Positions 53,101 through 61,750 are shown, numbered from the stretch's first letter. The stretch: DNA of 64,000 bases from Actinomyces bowdenii (GCF_017592395.1 NZ_JAGFOU010000016.1:1-64000), one strand, 5' to 3'. The notes: generated by a model from the letters alone, not told the origin. A program made the numbers and translations.

Positions 53101-53545
53101 GGGGCACGGCGATCTTGTCGTCGGGGATGGGCAGGCCGCCCTCGGCGATGTGGAAGACGCCGGCCGTGGTGCGCCGGTCGTTGCGGGGGTTGTGCAGGAC
53201 CCCGCCCAGGATGCGGTAGCTGGAGACGTAGTCGGACTCGAAGCTGGTGGCGCCCACGGGGAGGGACAGCTCGCGGGCCAGGCCGGGCTGGTCCAGGACG
53301 AAGGTGGATCGCGGCAGTCGGGGGGCGGCCGGGGCGCCGTCGAGGTAGGAGTCGAGGAAGGACTGGATGCGCTTGTCCGCGGCGCAGGGGCGGTGGGCCA
53401 GACGGCGGGAGAGCTCACGCTGGCGCGCCAGGATCGGGGACATGAGGCGGTCGGTCTCGGCATGGACGGCATCGGCGGGGACGGGGAGGCCCAGCAGCTC
53501 CAGGCGCAGGGCGATGGCTGATGTTGTTGCCGCAACGGTGTTCAT
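50144..53545 (-). CDS. PPi-type phosphoenolpyruvate carboxykinase
   Basis: A 1133-residue cytosolic protein, about twice the size of GTP- or ATP-type PEPCK. I recognise it as the PPi-dependent family described from Entamoeba and Propionibacterium, which interconverts oxaloacetate and PEP using pyrophosphate/phosphate. A P-loop-like kinase motif, SGGGKSEISKSLLDAF (near 470), and metal-site-like segments (CCARDERGVIVTIIADNYFG) are visible. Beside it, 129 bp away and upstream on the same strand, is a C4-dicarboxylate transporter, consistent with carboxylation of PEP on the way to malate, fumarate and succinate. The family assignment is from memory. Confidence 0.72.
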   Translation of the reverse strand: MNTVAATTSAIALRLELLGLPVPADAVHAETDRLMSPILARQRELSRRLAHRPCAADKRIQSFLDSYLDGAPAAPRLPRSTFVLDQPGLARELSLPVGATSFESDYVSSYRILGGVLHNPRNDRRTTAGVFHIAEGGLPIPDDKIAVPRDAFAQLLARAVEAPDSLLTLPWSAHQDNPARAWVSLLLRPVVVPEVPGFSAQRTMETRFIAPGGLVSNLDFVEGIFGNAGDPYLPENDSSLAPESWTGHTGCVILAPHLTRVTKKELGLPRWEEATERQRRDGMCYRDEGELYNGGQAFKCCARDERGVIVTIIADNYFGYCKKEVKTQIGYSANLFGCVEEEHAGGAIAFPRYNLGQEYTEKHTPAEATVAGVIELSGGRFQARPEGHAVDPSDGSIIIVPGGAHYSMRTQTVTWPRPDGATASIPLLVGTTYITPSGYRVHAKHREGDPKQWHLVGTAPWATHAHKPATVSGGGKSEISKSLLDAFVFGEAYIGDVEADLDAVQALLDRDYSQRFADPQANGKDHRPILSAERSLGSVIKLFTPSSAFSEDHNAFLGRIPAHIKELVFTVKRYYQPDWGQQWRHHFSVGLINGRQGNSLRLDGEVVKVNMLRVGFEADGSWRLLSLRPDFSPAAKVQTEDDITASITVPGGLRSTAGASASRKFVANCERLLFQRPDDAIVRGYDKQTEADMAAPGPEGIFVSNFEPLTPADARRMLDDAPGLSQFTAPMQDLVRRAAQQDDEEVYWVSSADPRLVDGKRSKNPRYLQVRPDLARPQEAALAELSTHLYHGLPLAEPLRHYVDVVAAGRRNNPPEEGVPALCAYNPLHYMELPELFMEFISSMTGKSPSTTGAGSEGALTKAPFNALPAIYDLNAALLSYALGGYDGWLSSAGYIGPKVKVAHDISLLIPEIFSRMSAEERDAGALIEHGFLERMEDFTHEGRTIEASRLGYRMNQAFASTFFGRIFLHPDVVFTEEMLCPELQDPAVFADSVEVIVTTHKVVAEHYRADGSIEWAVPPLRALLEIMIDGTSREGWTLASPEFRALFERDAILASDWYADRLDAKVARDTRQARQAIEDLTRFSTAENNEEVAARLDTEGRLAEARAWLDEVTSPAYREHLVGTLGLEPSLG

Positions 53546-53648
53546 GGTCTCAGGGTAGCGACGCCGTGCCGCCGGTGCGCCACTGGGGCCGGAGCCGTCC
53601 GAGTACTGGGAGGCGGGGGCCGGCGCGCGCTCCTGCGGTCGTGCGCTG

Positions 53649-53673
53649 CCCCGGCCGGGTGGGCCGGCCGGGG
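53649..53673 (-). terminator. GC-rich hairpin after the dicarboxylate transporter gene
   Basis: CCCCGGCC (53649-53656) pairs with GGCCGGGG (53666-53673), 9-nt loop, ending one base from the transporter stop codon. It may end or attenuate transcription before the PEPCK gene. Confidence 0.55.
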
Positions 53674-53674
53674 A

Positions 53675-55033
53675 TCAGCGCAGGAGCAGTTGGGCCAGGG
53701 CGGATCCGACCAGGCAGGAGGTGGCCACACCGATGAGGCCGGGCACCAGGAAGGAGTGGTTGACGACATACTTGCCGATCCGGGTGGTGCCCGTGGGGTC
53801 GAAGCCGATCGCGGCCAGGTCCGAGGGGTAGGTGGGCAGGATGAAGTAGCCGTAGGAGGCGCCGATGAAGCCCACGACGACGACCGGGTCGACCCCCAGG
53901 GACAGCGCCATGGGAGCCACGATGAGCAGCCCGGCGGCCTGGGAGTTGACCAGCTTGCCGATGATGAACAGCACAATGGCGTACATCCACACGTGATCGG
54001 CCAGGATGCCGGTGAGCCCTGACTCCAGCGCCTCCAGGTGGGCTCCCACCACGGTCTCGGTCATCCAGGCGACCCCGAAGATCGAGAACATGGCGGTGGC
54101 CCCGGACTTGAACACGGTGGTGGAGGCGATCTTGCCCGCCTTGACATTGCAGGTCAGCAGGATGAGTGCTCCGGCGGAGAGCATGACCATCTGGATGACG
54201 AGGTTCATGCTCAGCGGCTCGAACGCCCTGTCCTCCTCGTTCCAGAAGGAGGGGCGCAGGGCGTCGAAGGCGCCCAGCACCACGACCAGGGCGATCGCCC
54301 CCAGGAAGATCCAGGTGGCCCGTCTGGCCTCGACGGGGAAGGTCTTTCCGATGAGGGTCTCGGACCCCGAGGAGAGGGATGCCCGGAACTCGGGGTTCTC
54401 CAGGCGGCGCTGGAACTCCTCGTCCTCGTCCAGGTCCTTGCCGCGGTGCATGGACCACAGGGCGGCCAGCACCACGCCCGCGAGGGAGGCGGGCATGGAG
54501 ATCATGAGGATCTGGAGGACCGACCAGTGCTTGTCGGTGTGGTCGGCGATGATCGACACGATCGAGACGGTGGCCACGGAGACCGGTGAGGCGGTGATCC
54601 CCATCTGGGCTGCCACTGATGAGGCCGCCATGGGGCGCTCGGGGCGGATGCTCTTCTTGATGGCGATATCGGCGATGATGGGCAGCATCGTGTAGACGAC
54701 GTGCCCGGTGCCGCACAGGACGGTGAGCGTCCAGGTCACCAGTGGCCCCAGGATGGTCACATGCTCGGGGTGCCTGCGCAGGAGGCGCTCGGCGGCCTGC
54801 ATCATGACGTCCAGCCCGCCGGACTGCTGGAGGGTGGCGGCGCAGCCGATGACGGCGAGGATGGTCAGGATGACGGAGACCGGCGGCTCCCCGGGCTCAA
54901 GGCGGAAGCCGAAGACGAGGATGACCAATCCGATCCCGGCGATGAGGCCCAGGGCCATCCCGCCCTTCTTGGCCCCGAGGACCAGGCAGGCCAGGATGAT
55001 GGTGACTTGGAGGAGGATGACGACTGTGTCCAT
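53675..55033 (-). CDS. Anaerobic C4-dicarboxylate transporter (DcuA/DcuB family)
   Basis: 452 residues with ten or more membrane segments. Typical Dcu features are CGTGHVVYTMLPIIADIA, IRPERPMAASSVAAQMGITA and the late NSQAAGLLIVAPMA and GYFILPTYPSDLAAIGFD. Dcu proteins exchange fumarate, malate or aspartate for succinate during fermentation. ATG 55033 follows GGAGG. Together with the PEPCK it supports a PEP-to-succinate branch. Confidence 0.9.
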   Translation of the reverse strand: MDTVVILLQVTIILACLVLGAKKGGMALGLIAGIGLVILVFGFRLEPGEPPVSVILTILAVIGCAATLQQSGGLDVMMQAAERLLRRHPEHVTILGPLVTWTLTVLCGTGHVVYTMLPIIADIAIKKSIRPERPMAASSVAAQMGITASPVSVATVSIVSIIADHTDKHWSVLQILMISMPASLAGVVLAALWSMHRGKDLDEDEEFQRRLENPEFRASLSSGSETLIGKTFPVEARRATWIFLGAIALVVVLGAFDALRPSFWNEEDRAFEPLSMNLVIQMVMLSAGALILLTCNVKAGKIASTTVFKSGATAMFSIFGVAWMTETVVGAHLEALESGLTGILADHVWMYAIVLFIIGKLVNSQAAGLLIVAPMALSLGVDPVVVVGFIGASYGYFILPTYPSDLAAIGFDPTGTTRIGKYVVNHSFLVPGLIGVATSCLVGSALAQLLLR

Positions 55034-55730
55034 TGCGGTGCCTCCAGGTGGGGCGGGTCGATGCCGTTGAGGCCCCGCTCGAGGGGCTCCTCCCATGGCG
55101 GTCCCGGGTCGGGGCGCGCATAGCCCGGCTCCATCCACCGTAGGACGGCGGGGCGGACGGCACGCCGATCCTCTGGTTTCTTCTCCGTGAGAAGACCGGG
55201 GGAGTGGCCGGCGGGGCCTTCATTCATCTGATCTCTAGGACCTTCGGGTGGCGCCGGAGGGCCGGGCCATGGGCTGGAGAGGTCCTCGCCCCGGCGTCGT
55301 CGGGGGCGTCGGCTCTTCGGCGCTCCGGTCGTGGATCGGGGCGGGCCGCGTGCGGATCCGTGGAGGTCCACCGGGGGCGATTGAGGTCCACGGGGGCTCG
55401 TGGAGGTCTTGGTCATAGCGGTGGCGCCTGGCTCACTGCGGGGCGGGCCCCGTGGCGCGCCCCGCAGGCGGTGGCCGGCGCGGGTCTTGGCTTGCGCTCA
55501 TGCCCATCCGGCGCCCCGACGACGGCGCTCGCCCCGTCGTCGAGGAGCGGCGGCCTGAGACGATCTCGGGAGATCCTGAAGGTTTCCTGGGTTTCTTCCG
55601 CTATCCATGGAGGCCCTGGGAGCGCCATACTTGACAACAGTTCGGCAACCATCATGGTCGCCGTGGTCGGCGCACGCCCGCCCGCGGCCTCCGGTGCCGG
55701 TCCGTGTCGGTCAATGGAAACGAGGAACGC
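55034..55730. promoter_or_regulatory. Divergent intergenic region between dicarboxylate transporter and penicillin-binding protein
   Basis: About 700 bp with no convincing gene. GAGGTCCAC-type motifs repeat three times around 55359-55410. TTGACA at 55631-55636 is a good -35 element with a poor -10 17 bases later (ATGGTC) and could serve the penicillin-binding protein gene. Confidence 0.4.
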
Positions 55731-58265
55731 GTGGCAGACAGCAGGAACGGGGCGGGTCCGCGTCCTGGCGGCGGCAAGCTCGCCCGGGCGGCGAATGCGG
55801 ACCGGCAGGGTCCCGCCAGGCCGGCCCGCACATCCATCAAGGGCTCAGCGGGCGGTCAGGCGACTCAAACGATGGCCGCCTCCCCGGTGGCCGGCGGCAC
55901 GATGGCCCAGGCCGCGGCGTCCGGCGGTGCGGGCAAGGCGGCCCGAGCGGGGAAGGCGCGCAAGCCGGCGCGCACCGGCGCCCGTCGGTTCTTCAACTAC
56001 CCGCGTGCGGGCAAGGGCCCCATCCACCGGTGGATCCCCAGCTGGCGCTTCGTCCTGGGGTGCTTCCTCCTGGCGGTCCTGGCCGTCTTCGGCCTGTTCG
56101 CCTATGCCTACTCCACCATCAAGGTCCCCGACCCCAGCGAGTTCGCCCAGGCGCAGACCAGCACGGTGTACTACGCCGACGGCACCACCGTCATGGGCGA
56201 GTTCGCCGAGGTCGACCGCACCATTGTGGACGGCTCGACCATTCCCGACTACGTGGGCCAGGCGGTGGTGGCCTCGGAGGACCGCAGCTTCTACACCAAC
56301 AAGGGCGTGGATCCCAAGGGAATCGCCCGAGCCCTGTGGAACAACCTGCGCGGCGGGGACACCCAGGGCGCCTCGACCCTGACCCAGCAGTACGTCAAGA
56401 ACTACTACGTGGACACCACGGACTCCTACTTCGGCAAGTTCCAGCAGGCGATCATGGCGGTCAAGATCGACCGGGAGCAGTCCAAGCAGGAGATCCTGGA
56501 CGCCTACCTCAACACCGTCTACTACGGGCGCGGCGCCTACGGGATCGAGGCGGCCTCACAGGCCTTCTTCGACAAGCCCGCCAGTGAGATGACGGTCTCG
56601 GAGGCCGCCCTGCTGGCGGGGATCCTGCCCGCGCCCAGCGGCTGGGATCCGGAGGAGAACCCGGAGAAGGCCCAGGAGCGCTGGCAGCGCGTCCTGGAGT
56701 TCATGCTCGCCGATGGCTACATCTCCCAGGCCGACTACGACTCCGCCCAGTTCCCCGCCACCATCACCCCGAAGAATGAGCAGGTCTATGAGGGCCCCAA
56801 TGGCCACCTGCTGCAGATGGTGCGCGCCGAGCTGACGGCGGATGCGGGCCTGAGCGACCAGCAGATCGACACCGGCGGCCTGAAGATCACCACGACCATC
56901 GACAAGGCGGATCAGGACGCCATCGTCTCCACCGCCCAGTCCCTGCCCGAGGGGTACTCGGAGAACCTGCGGGTGGGGATGGTCTCCATCGACGCCAAGA
57001 CCGGGGGCATCCTCGCCCTCTACGGCGGGCCCGACTACCTGACCAACCAGGTCAACACCTCCACGGATGCGGTGGCCCAGGCGGGGTCCACCTACAAGCC
57101 CTTCGCCCTGGTGGCCGGGCTGGAGAACGGGCTGACCCTGTCCAACGGCTACCGCGGCGACTCGCCCATGACGATCGACGGGCACTCCTTCCAGAACTTC
57201 CAGGGCGCCTCCTACGGCTGGCGGGACCTCATCGACTCCACGGCCTACTCGATCAACACCCCCTACCTCCAGCTCAATGCCGACCTGGGGCCGGAGGAGA
57301 CGAACAAGGTGGCGATCCGGGCCGGCTACCCCGAGGACACCCAGGGCATGGACGCCTTCGTGCAGAACGTCCTGGGCTCGGCCTCGCCGCACACCATCGA
57401 CATCGCGAGCTCCTTCGCCACCTTCGCCTCGCAGGGGATGCGCCACGACACCCACATCGTCGCCTCGGCCACCAAGCCCGATGGCTCGGCGGCCTACACC
57501 GGGCCCACGGAGGGCGAGCGGGCCTTCGATGAGGGCGTCATGGCCGACACGACCTACGCCCTCCAGCAGGTGGTCCGCTACGGCAGTGCGGAGAAGGTCC
57601 AGGTCCTGGGCCGGCCGATCGCCGCCAAGACCGGCTCGTCCTCGGACAACAAGTCCGCCCAGTTCGTGGGCTTCACCCCCCAGGTGGTCACGGCCGTGAC
57701 GCTCTACCAGTCGGGGCCCAACGGGGAGGAGGAGTCCATCACCCCCTGGGGCGAGTACCCGGAGATCACCGGATCGACCTACCCCGCCGACCTGTTCATC
57801 GGCTACATGGACCAGGCGCTTCAGGACGTGCCCGTCGAGGAATTCCCGCCGCGCACCGACGCCTCGTACTCGCGGGGCTCCCTGTACGGCGAGCCCGGGG
57901 AGGTGGCTGAGGACTACCAGACCCAGGTGCCCACGGCGGCGCCCACCGCCGAGCAGCCGCAGGAGCAGCCCACGGCCGAGCCCACGGTCGAGGAGCAGCA
58001 GCCCACGGCCGAGGCCACGCCCGAGGAGCAGCAGCCCACGGCCGAGGCCCCGCCCGAGCCGACGGGCAATGCCGAGCCCACCGGCGGCAACGGCGGGGGC
58101 CTGGGCACGCCGGGCTGGGAGGAGCTGCCCGAGCCCCCGGGCGGCCCGAACCCGAATCCGAACCCGGAGGGCAACAACAATGGCCAGAACGGTGGGGGCC
58201 AGGGCGCCGGCCCGAACAACCGGGGGAACCAGAACCGGGGCAATCAGAACGAGCGCGACGGCTGA
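55731..58265 (+). CDS. Bifunctional class A penicillin-binding protein
   Basis: 844 residues. A ~100-residue basic, Ala/Gly-rich cytoplasmic tail precedes one membrane segment (FVLGCFLLAVLAVFGLFAYA). The GT51 glycosyltransferase domain has VVASEDRSFYTNKGVDPKGI (catalytic E183) and GASTLTQQYVKN. The transpeptidase domain has S453-T-Y-K (AGSTYKPFAL), S507-I-N and K633-T-G-S. After ~720 an extended tail with PTAE/EEQQPTAE repeats and a Asn/Gly/Pro-rich end follows. GTG 55731 is preferred (GAGGA 5 nt upstream); GTG 55704 would add nine residues. It polymerises and cross-links peptidoglycan outside the membrane. Confidence 0.92.
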   Translation: MADSRNGAGPRPGGGKLARAANADRQGPARPARTSIKGSAGGQATQTMAASPVAGGTMAQAAASGGAGKAARAGKARKPARTGARRFFNYPRAGKGPIHRWIPSWRFVLGCFLLAVLAVFGLFAYAYSTIKVPDPSEFAQAQTSTVYYADGTTVMGEFAEVDRTIVDGSTIPDYVGQAVVASEDRSFYTNKGVDPKGIARALWNNLRGGDTQGASTLTQQYVKNYYVDTTDSYFGKFQQAIMAVKIDREQSKQEILDAYLNTVYYGRGAYGIEAASQAFFDKPASEMTVSEAALLAGILPAPSGWDPEENPEKAQERWQRVLEFMLADGYISQADYDSAQFPATITPKNEQVYEGPNGHLLQMVRAELTADAGLSDQQIDTGGLKITTTIDKADQDAIVSTAQSLPEGYSENLRVGMVSIDAKTGGILALYGGPDYLTNQVNTSTDAVAQAGSTYKPFALVAGLENGLTLSNGYRGDSPMTIDGHSFQNFQGASYGWRDLIDSTAYSINTPYLQLNADLGPEETNKVAIRAGYPEDTQGMDAFVQNVLGSASPHTIDIASSFATFASQGMRHDTHIVASATKPDGSAAYTGPTEGERAFDEGVMADTTYALQQVVRYGSAEKVQVLGRPIAAKTGSSSDNKSAQFVGFTPQVVTAVTLYQSGPNGEEESITPWGEYPEITGSTYPADLFIGYMDQALQDVPVEEFPPRTDASYSRGSLYGEPGEVAEDYQTQVPTAAPTAEQPQEQPTAEPTVEEQQPTAEATPEEQQPTAEAPPEPTGNAEPTGGNGGGLGTPGWEELPEPPGGPNPNPNPEGNNNGQNGGGQGAGPNNRGNQNRGNQNERDG

Positions 58266-58287
58266 GTCCGGCGCCGGCGCCTGAGGA

Positions 58288-58356
58288 GGGGGCGGGGGGG
58301 GGGGGGGGGGCCGGGGGGGGGGGGGGGGGGGGCCCGGGGGGGGGCGGCCCGGGGGG
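58288..58356. other. G homopolymer tracts, probable sequence artefact
   Basis: Runs of 7-20 G interrupted only by C or CC directly after the penicillin-binding-protein gene. The true sequence is uncertain here; see the similar tract at 49957. Confidence 0.6.
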
Positions 58357-58389
58357 CCGACGACGTGTTGCATGGCACGTCGTCGGCCC
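58354..58389 (+). terminator. Strong hairpin between penicillin-binding protein and rpsF
   Basis: GGGCCGACGACGTG (58354-58367) pairs perfectly with CACGTCGTCGGCCC (58376-58389), 14 bp with an 8-nt loop. No U-tract follows. It separates the penicillin-binding-protein gene from the ribosomal operon. Confidence 0.75.
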
Positions 58390-58537
58390 GCCCCCTCGGG
58401 TTCCGGCCGGTGGGGCTCTCCGGTAGTGTGGCCGACTGGTCGCACTGTCGGGTCGCCCCGACAGCGCGCCGCACGCATCACCCTCCTGTCACGGAAGGAC
58501 CGTGACCGCTTGAGACCAGAGGAGGTGGGTACCAAGC

Positions 58538-58825
58538 ATGCGTCACTACGAGATCATGATCATCCTCGACCCCGAGACGGACGAGCGCACAGTCTCCCAG
58601 CTGCTGGAGAAGCTGCTGCAGGTCGTCCCCAGCAGCGGGGGCTCGGTGGACAAGGTCGATGTCTGGGGCAAGCGCCGCCTGGCCTACGACATCAAGAAGA
58701 AGTCCGAGGGCTTCTACGTCGTCGCCGACCTGACCGCCACTCCTGAGACCGCTCAGGAGCTGGACCGGCAGCTCGGCCTCAACGAGACCGTCCTGCGCAC
58801 CAAGCTGCTGCGTCCCGAGGCCTGA
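58538..58825 (+). CDS. rpsF: 30S ribosomal protein S6
   Basis: 95 residues. [17 protein letters not shown] and [21 protein letters not shown] are textbook S6 sequence. It binds 16S rRNA with S18 in the small subunit. It heads the conserved order rpsF-ssb-rpsR-rplI. The ribosome site GGAGGTGGG lies upstream. Confidence 0.98.
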   Translation: MRHYEIMIILDPETDERTVSQLLEKLLQVVPSSGGSVDKVDVWGKRRLAYDIKKKSEGFYVVADLTATPETAQELDRQLGLNETVLRTKLLRPEA

Positions 58826-58851
58826 GCCTCAACCGGGAACGGAGAACACCC

Positions 58852-59445
58852 ATGGCCGGAGACACTGTCATCACCATTATCGGGAACCTCACCGCGGATC
58901 CTGAGATGCGCTTCACCCCCTCGGGGGCTGCGGTGGCCTCCTTCACCATCGCCTCGACCCCGCGCACCTTCGACCGCCAGGCCCAGGAGTGGAAGGACGG
59001 CGAGACGCTGTTCATGCGCTGCTCCATCTGGCGTGATGCCGCTGAGAACGTGGCCGAGTCCCTGACCAAGGGCACCCGGGTCATCGCCCAGGGCCGCTTG
59101 GTCCAGCGCTCCTTCACCACCCGCGAGGGCGAGAACCGCACGGTGGTGGAGATGCAGGTCGATGAGATCGGCCCCTCCCTGCGCTACGCCAAGGCCCAGG
59201 TCGCCCGCCAGCCCCGCGGCGGGCAGGGCGGCTTCGGAGGCCAGCAGGGCGGCCAGGGCGGAGGCTTCGGCGGCCAGCCCCAGGGCGGTTTCGGAGGCCA
59301 GCAGGGCCAGGGCGGCTACAACCAGGGCGGTCAGGGCGGCGGCTTCGGCGGCCAGAGCGGCTACAACGCCCCCGCCGGCGGCGCCCCGGACGATCCGTGG
59401 GCCACGGGAGGCTCGACCTCCTTCGGGGACGAGCCCCCCTTCTGA
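58852..59445 (+). CDS. ssb: Single-stranded DNA-binding protein
   Basis: 197 residues. The N-terminal OB fold ([20 protein letters not shown], ~1-115) binds single-stranded DNA; a Gly/Gln-rich linker with GGQ/GGF repeats follows, ending in the acidic tip DEPPF that recruits replication and repair proteins. Located as usual between rpsF and rpsR. Confidence 0.97.
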   Translation: MAGDTVITIIGNLTADPEMRFTPSGAAVASFTIASTPRTFDRQAQEWKDGETLFMRCSIWRDAAENVAESLTKGTRVIAQGRLVQRSFTTREGENRTVVEMQVDEIGPSLRYAKAQVARQPRGGQGGFGGQQGGQGGGFGGQPQGGFGGQQGQGGYNQGGQGGGFGGQSGYNAPAGGAPDDPWATGGSTSFGDEPPF

Positions 59446-59529
59446 TCCTGCCGGGCAGGGCCGACTCTCCCGTTCCCCCCACTATTCATCTCGTGGAGCG
59501 CCTGAGCGCTCAGACCAAGGAGTACCACC

Positions 59530-59766
59530 ATGGCGAAGCCCCAACTTCGCAAGCCCAAGAAGAAGGTCGGTCCGGTCAAGGCCATCAAGGTCGGCAAGAT
59601 CGACTACAAGGACACCGCCACCCTGCGCAAGTTCATCTCCGACCGCGGCAAGATCCGCGCCCGTCGCGTCACCGGCGTCTCCGTCCAGGAGCAGCGCAAG
59701 ATCGCCAAGGCCGTGAAGAACGCGCGTGAGATGGCCCTGCTTCCCTACTCGAGCTCTGCTCGCTGA
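59530..59766 (+). CDS. rpsR: 30S ribosomal protein S18
   Basis: 78 residues. [20 protein letters not shown] and [20 protein letters not shown] are diagnostic. No zinc-binding Cys quartet is present, so it is the zinc-free form. AAGGAG precedes the ATG. Confidence 0.98.
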   Translation: MAKPQLRKPKKKVGPVKAIKVGKIDYKDTATLRKFISDRGKIRARRVTGVSVQEQRKIAKAVKNAREMALLPYSSSAR

Positions 59767-59780
59767 ACGGAGGGGACCTC

Positions 59781-60236
59781 ATGACCACCAAGCTCATCCT
59801 CACCCACGACGTGTCCCACCTGGGCAGCGCCGGTGACGTCGTGGACGTCAAGGACGGCTACGCCCGCAACTACCTGCTGCCGCGCAAGCTGGCCACCCCG
59901 TGGTCCAAGGGTGCGCAGCGCCAGATCGACCAGATGGCTGAGGCTCGCCGCCGCCGCTCCATCGAGTCCCTGGAGCAGGCCCAGAGCGCCCGCGTGTGGC
60001 TGACCGAGAACGTCGTGACCATCAGCGCCTCGGCAGGCGCCAACGGCCGCCTCTTCGGCGCGGTGACCACGGCCGCCCTGGCGCAGGCCGTCAAGGCCGC
60101 CGGCGGCCCGACCATCGACCGGCGCAAGATCGAGGCCGTCCCGCCGATCAAGTCCACCGGCCGCCACAGCGCCTCCGTGCGCCTGCACTCCGACGTCGTG
60201 GCCCCCATCGAGGTCAACGTCGTCGCTGCTCGCTGA
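59781..60236 (+). CDS. rplI: 50S ribosomal protein L9
   Basis: 151 residues. The N-terminal domain reads LILTHDVSHLGSAGDVVDVK and GYARNYLLPRKLA, followed by the long connecting helix and C-terminal rRNA-binding domain. Last gene of the operon, 14 nt after rpsR. Confidence 0.98.
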   Translation: MTTKLILTHDVSHLGSAGDVVDVKDGYARNYLLPRKLATPWSKGAQRQIDQMAEARRRRSIESLEQAQSARVWLTENVVTISASAGANGRLFGAVTTAALAQAVKAAGGPTIDRRKIEAVPPIKSTGRHSASVRLHSDVVAPIEVNVVAAR

Positions 60237-60243
60237 GGCCCCC

Positions 60244-60265
60244 GGGGCAGGCCGCGGCCTGCCCC
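60244..60265 (+). terminator. Perfect 22-bp palindrome after rplI
   Basis: An uninterrupted GC palindrome with arms GGGGCAGGCCG/CGGCCTGCCCC starts 8 nt after the rplI stop and is the likely operon terminator. Confidence 0.7.
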
Positions 60266-60335
60266 TGCTCCGGCTCGCATAACGCCGGCCCCATGGGGAG
60301 CCAGCAGGTCGTCGTTGGCCCCGCACTACACCGAG

Positions 60336-60386
60336 CTCGATGCTTGGTGGTGAGTTCTGTCTACGAGCTCGCCGCCAAGCATCGAG
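60336..60386. repeat. 12-bp inverted repeat followed by a T run
   Basis: CTCGATGCTTGG (60336-60347) and CCAAGCATCGAG (60375-60386) are exact complements separated by 27 nt; TTTT follows the right arm. It could be a second terminator for rightward transcription or a site linked to the downstream module. Confidence 0.55.
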
Positions 60387-60474
60387 TTTTGAGTATCTGG
60401 GGTAAGGCATGGCGTCCCCGGCAGACGAGCCGGCAGGTCGCGGTTCGGGCTGGGCCGTCGAGCTACCCATGATG

Positions 60475-60540
60475 TACGTGACCAAGCACGTAGAAATGTA
60501 CGTGGAGGCTGACGTACACTCGTACGTGATGGGTCACGTA
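60475..60540. promoter_or_regulatory. Phased array of six ACGT-core motifs, 12-bp period
   Basis: TACGTG, CACGTA, TACGTG, GACGTA, TACGTG and CACGTA begin at 60475, 60487, 60499, 60511, 60523 and 60535, exactly 12 bp apart. The outermost pair forms a longer inverted repeat (GTACGTGACC at 60474, GGTCACGTAC at 60532). The array ends 13 bp before the ATPase ATG and overlaps its AAAGGA ribosome-site region, so it is probably an operator for co-operative repression, though a 4-residue peptide repeat in an overlapping frame cannot be excluded. Confidence 0.7.
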
Positions 60541-60553
60541 CGAAAGGACGATC

Positions 60554-61750
60554 ATGAACCAGGCACGCCTGAGTCCCATCCGCCCCCAGCCCGGGAATCT
60601 CCTGGACCCACAGTTCTTCGTCGGGCGCCGGCAGACCACGGACCATGCGCTCCGGTCGCTGCACGGCGGGAAGAACCTGCTGCTGTGTGACCCGCGCCGC
60701 ATGGGTAAGACCTTCTGGTTGCACTACTTCGCCGAGTCTCAGGACGGGTTCGAGTCCTACCTCATTGACTACGAGGGGGTGGATACGGCCAGAGGGTTCA
60801 TCGAGCGGACGATCGAGGGACTCGGAAAACGAGCAGATCTGCCAGAGCGGGTGCGCAAGATGATCGCGACCCTCGTTGGGAACATCGACAGCATCAACCT
60901 CGGGTGGGTGACCATCAAGCCCTCGATGAGGGAGATGCCGCCGCAGGATCTCCTGAGGATGATCCTCGGGTCCCTGGAGGGCACTGGCAGCGGGAAGACC
61001 CCGATCATCCTCATGGATGAGGTGCCGCTGGCCATCAAGAACATCGCCTCCAAGGAGGATGGAGACAGTGCGCGGGCGCTGCTCCAGACCATGCGGTACC
61101 TGCGCCAGAACCTCAGAGGGGTCCGGTGGATCGTCACCGGTTCCATCGGCTTCCATCACGTGCTGCGCACTGTGGGGGCGACCTCAGGGGACGTTAATGA
61201 CCTGCATCCCCTGACCCTGGGGCCCCTGGAGTGGCAGGAGGCCGAAGAGCTGGCCCAGCGCCTCCTGCTTGGGGTCAGGATCGGTGGGACCGCCCAGGCG
61301 AGGCTTGATCCGGCCCCGGAGGTTGCCGCTGAGCTGGTGCGTCTCACCGACGGCATCCCCTTCCTCATGCACCAGGTCATGAGCCTGGTGGATCAGGCTC
61401 ATGTGGCGCGCCTGGACGCTGCTGGGATGCGGGCCTGCTGGGAGCGGAGCATTGATGACCCGGACCAGCACCAGGTCTTCGCGCACTTTCTGGAGCGCCT
61501 CGACGTGTATTACGACCCTTCTTCCCTGAAACTGGCTCGGCGCCTGCTCAACGATTGCCTGTCCCCTGACCGTGAGCCCAAACCCGTTAAGGACCTGTGT
61601 CCGGATAAGGCGTCACAGGACGTCCTGGATGCACTCATCAATGACCACTACCTGGAGTACGTGCAGCAGGGCATGGCCTGCCGGTGGCGCTACCCGGCGC
61701 TGCAGTACATCTGGGCGCGGCGTTATCGGATCTGGGCGGCGGCCTCATGA
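60554..61750 (+). CDS. P-loop ATPase of the AAA/STAND type
   Basis: 398 residues. VGRRQTTDHALRSLHGGKNL, Walker A DPRRMGKT (46-53) and Walker B IILMDE (151-156) identify an AAA-like STAND ATPase similar to the archaeal ATPase family PF01637; IVTGSIGFHHVL is the sensor-like strand and a winged-helix region ends the protein (DVLDALINDHYLEYVQ). No membrane segment. It overlaps the following TPR-ATPase gene by 4 nt, so the two form one unit. Confidence 0.8.
   Translation: MNQARLSPIRPQPGNLLDPQFFVGRRQTTDHALRSLHGGKNLLLCDPRRMGKTFWLHYFAESQDGFESYLIDYEGVDTARGFIERTIEGLGKRADLPERVRKMIATLVGNIDSINLGWVTIKPSMREMPPQDLLRMILGSLEGTGSGKTPIILMDEVPLAIKNIASKEDGDSARALLQTMRYLRQNLRGVRWIVTGSIGFHHVLRTVGATSGDVNDLHPLTLGPLEWQEAEELAQRLLLGVRIGGTAQARLDPAPEVAAELVRLTDGIPFLMHQVMSLVDQAHVARLDAAGMRACWERSIDDPDQHQVFAHFLERLDVYYDPSSLKLARRLLNDCLSPDREPKPVKDLCPDKASQDVLDALINDHYLEYVQQGMACRWRYPALQYIWARRYRIWAAAS

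Noticed and set aside
60409-60690. Rightward frame covering the ACGT array (YVTKHVEMYVEADVHSYV...)
   Set aside because: It overlaps the start of the ATPase gene in another frame and has no ribosome site; the periodic pattern is symmetrical on both strands, which favours a DNA site over a peptide.
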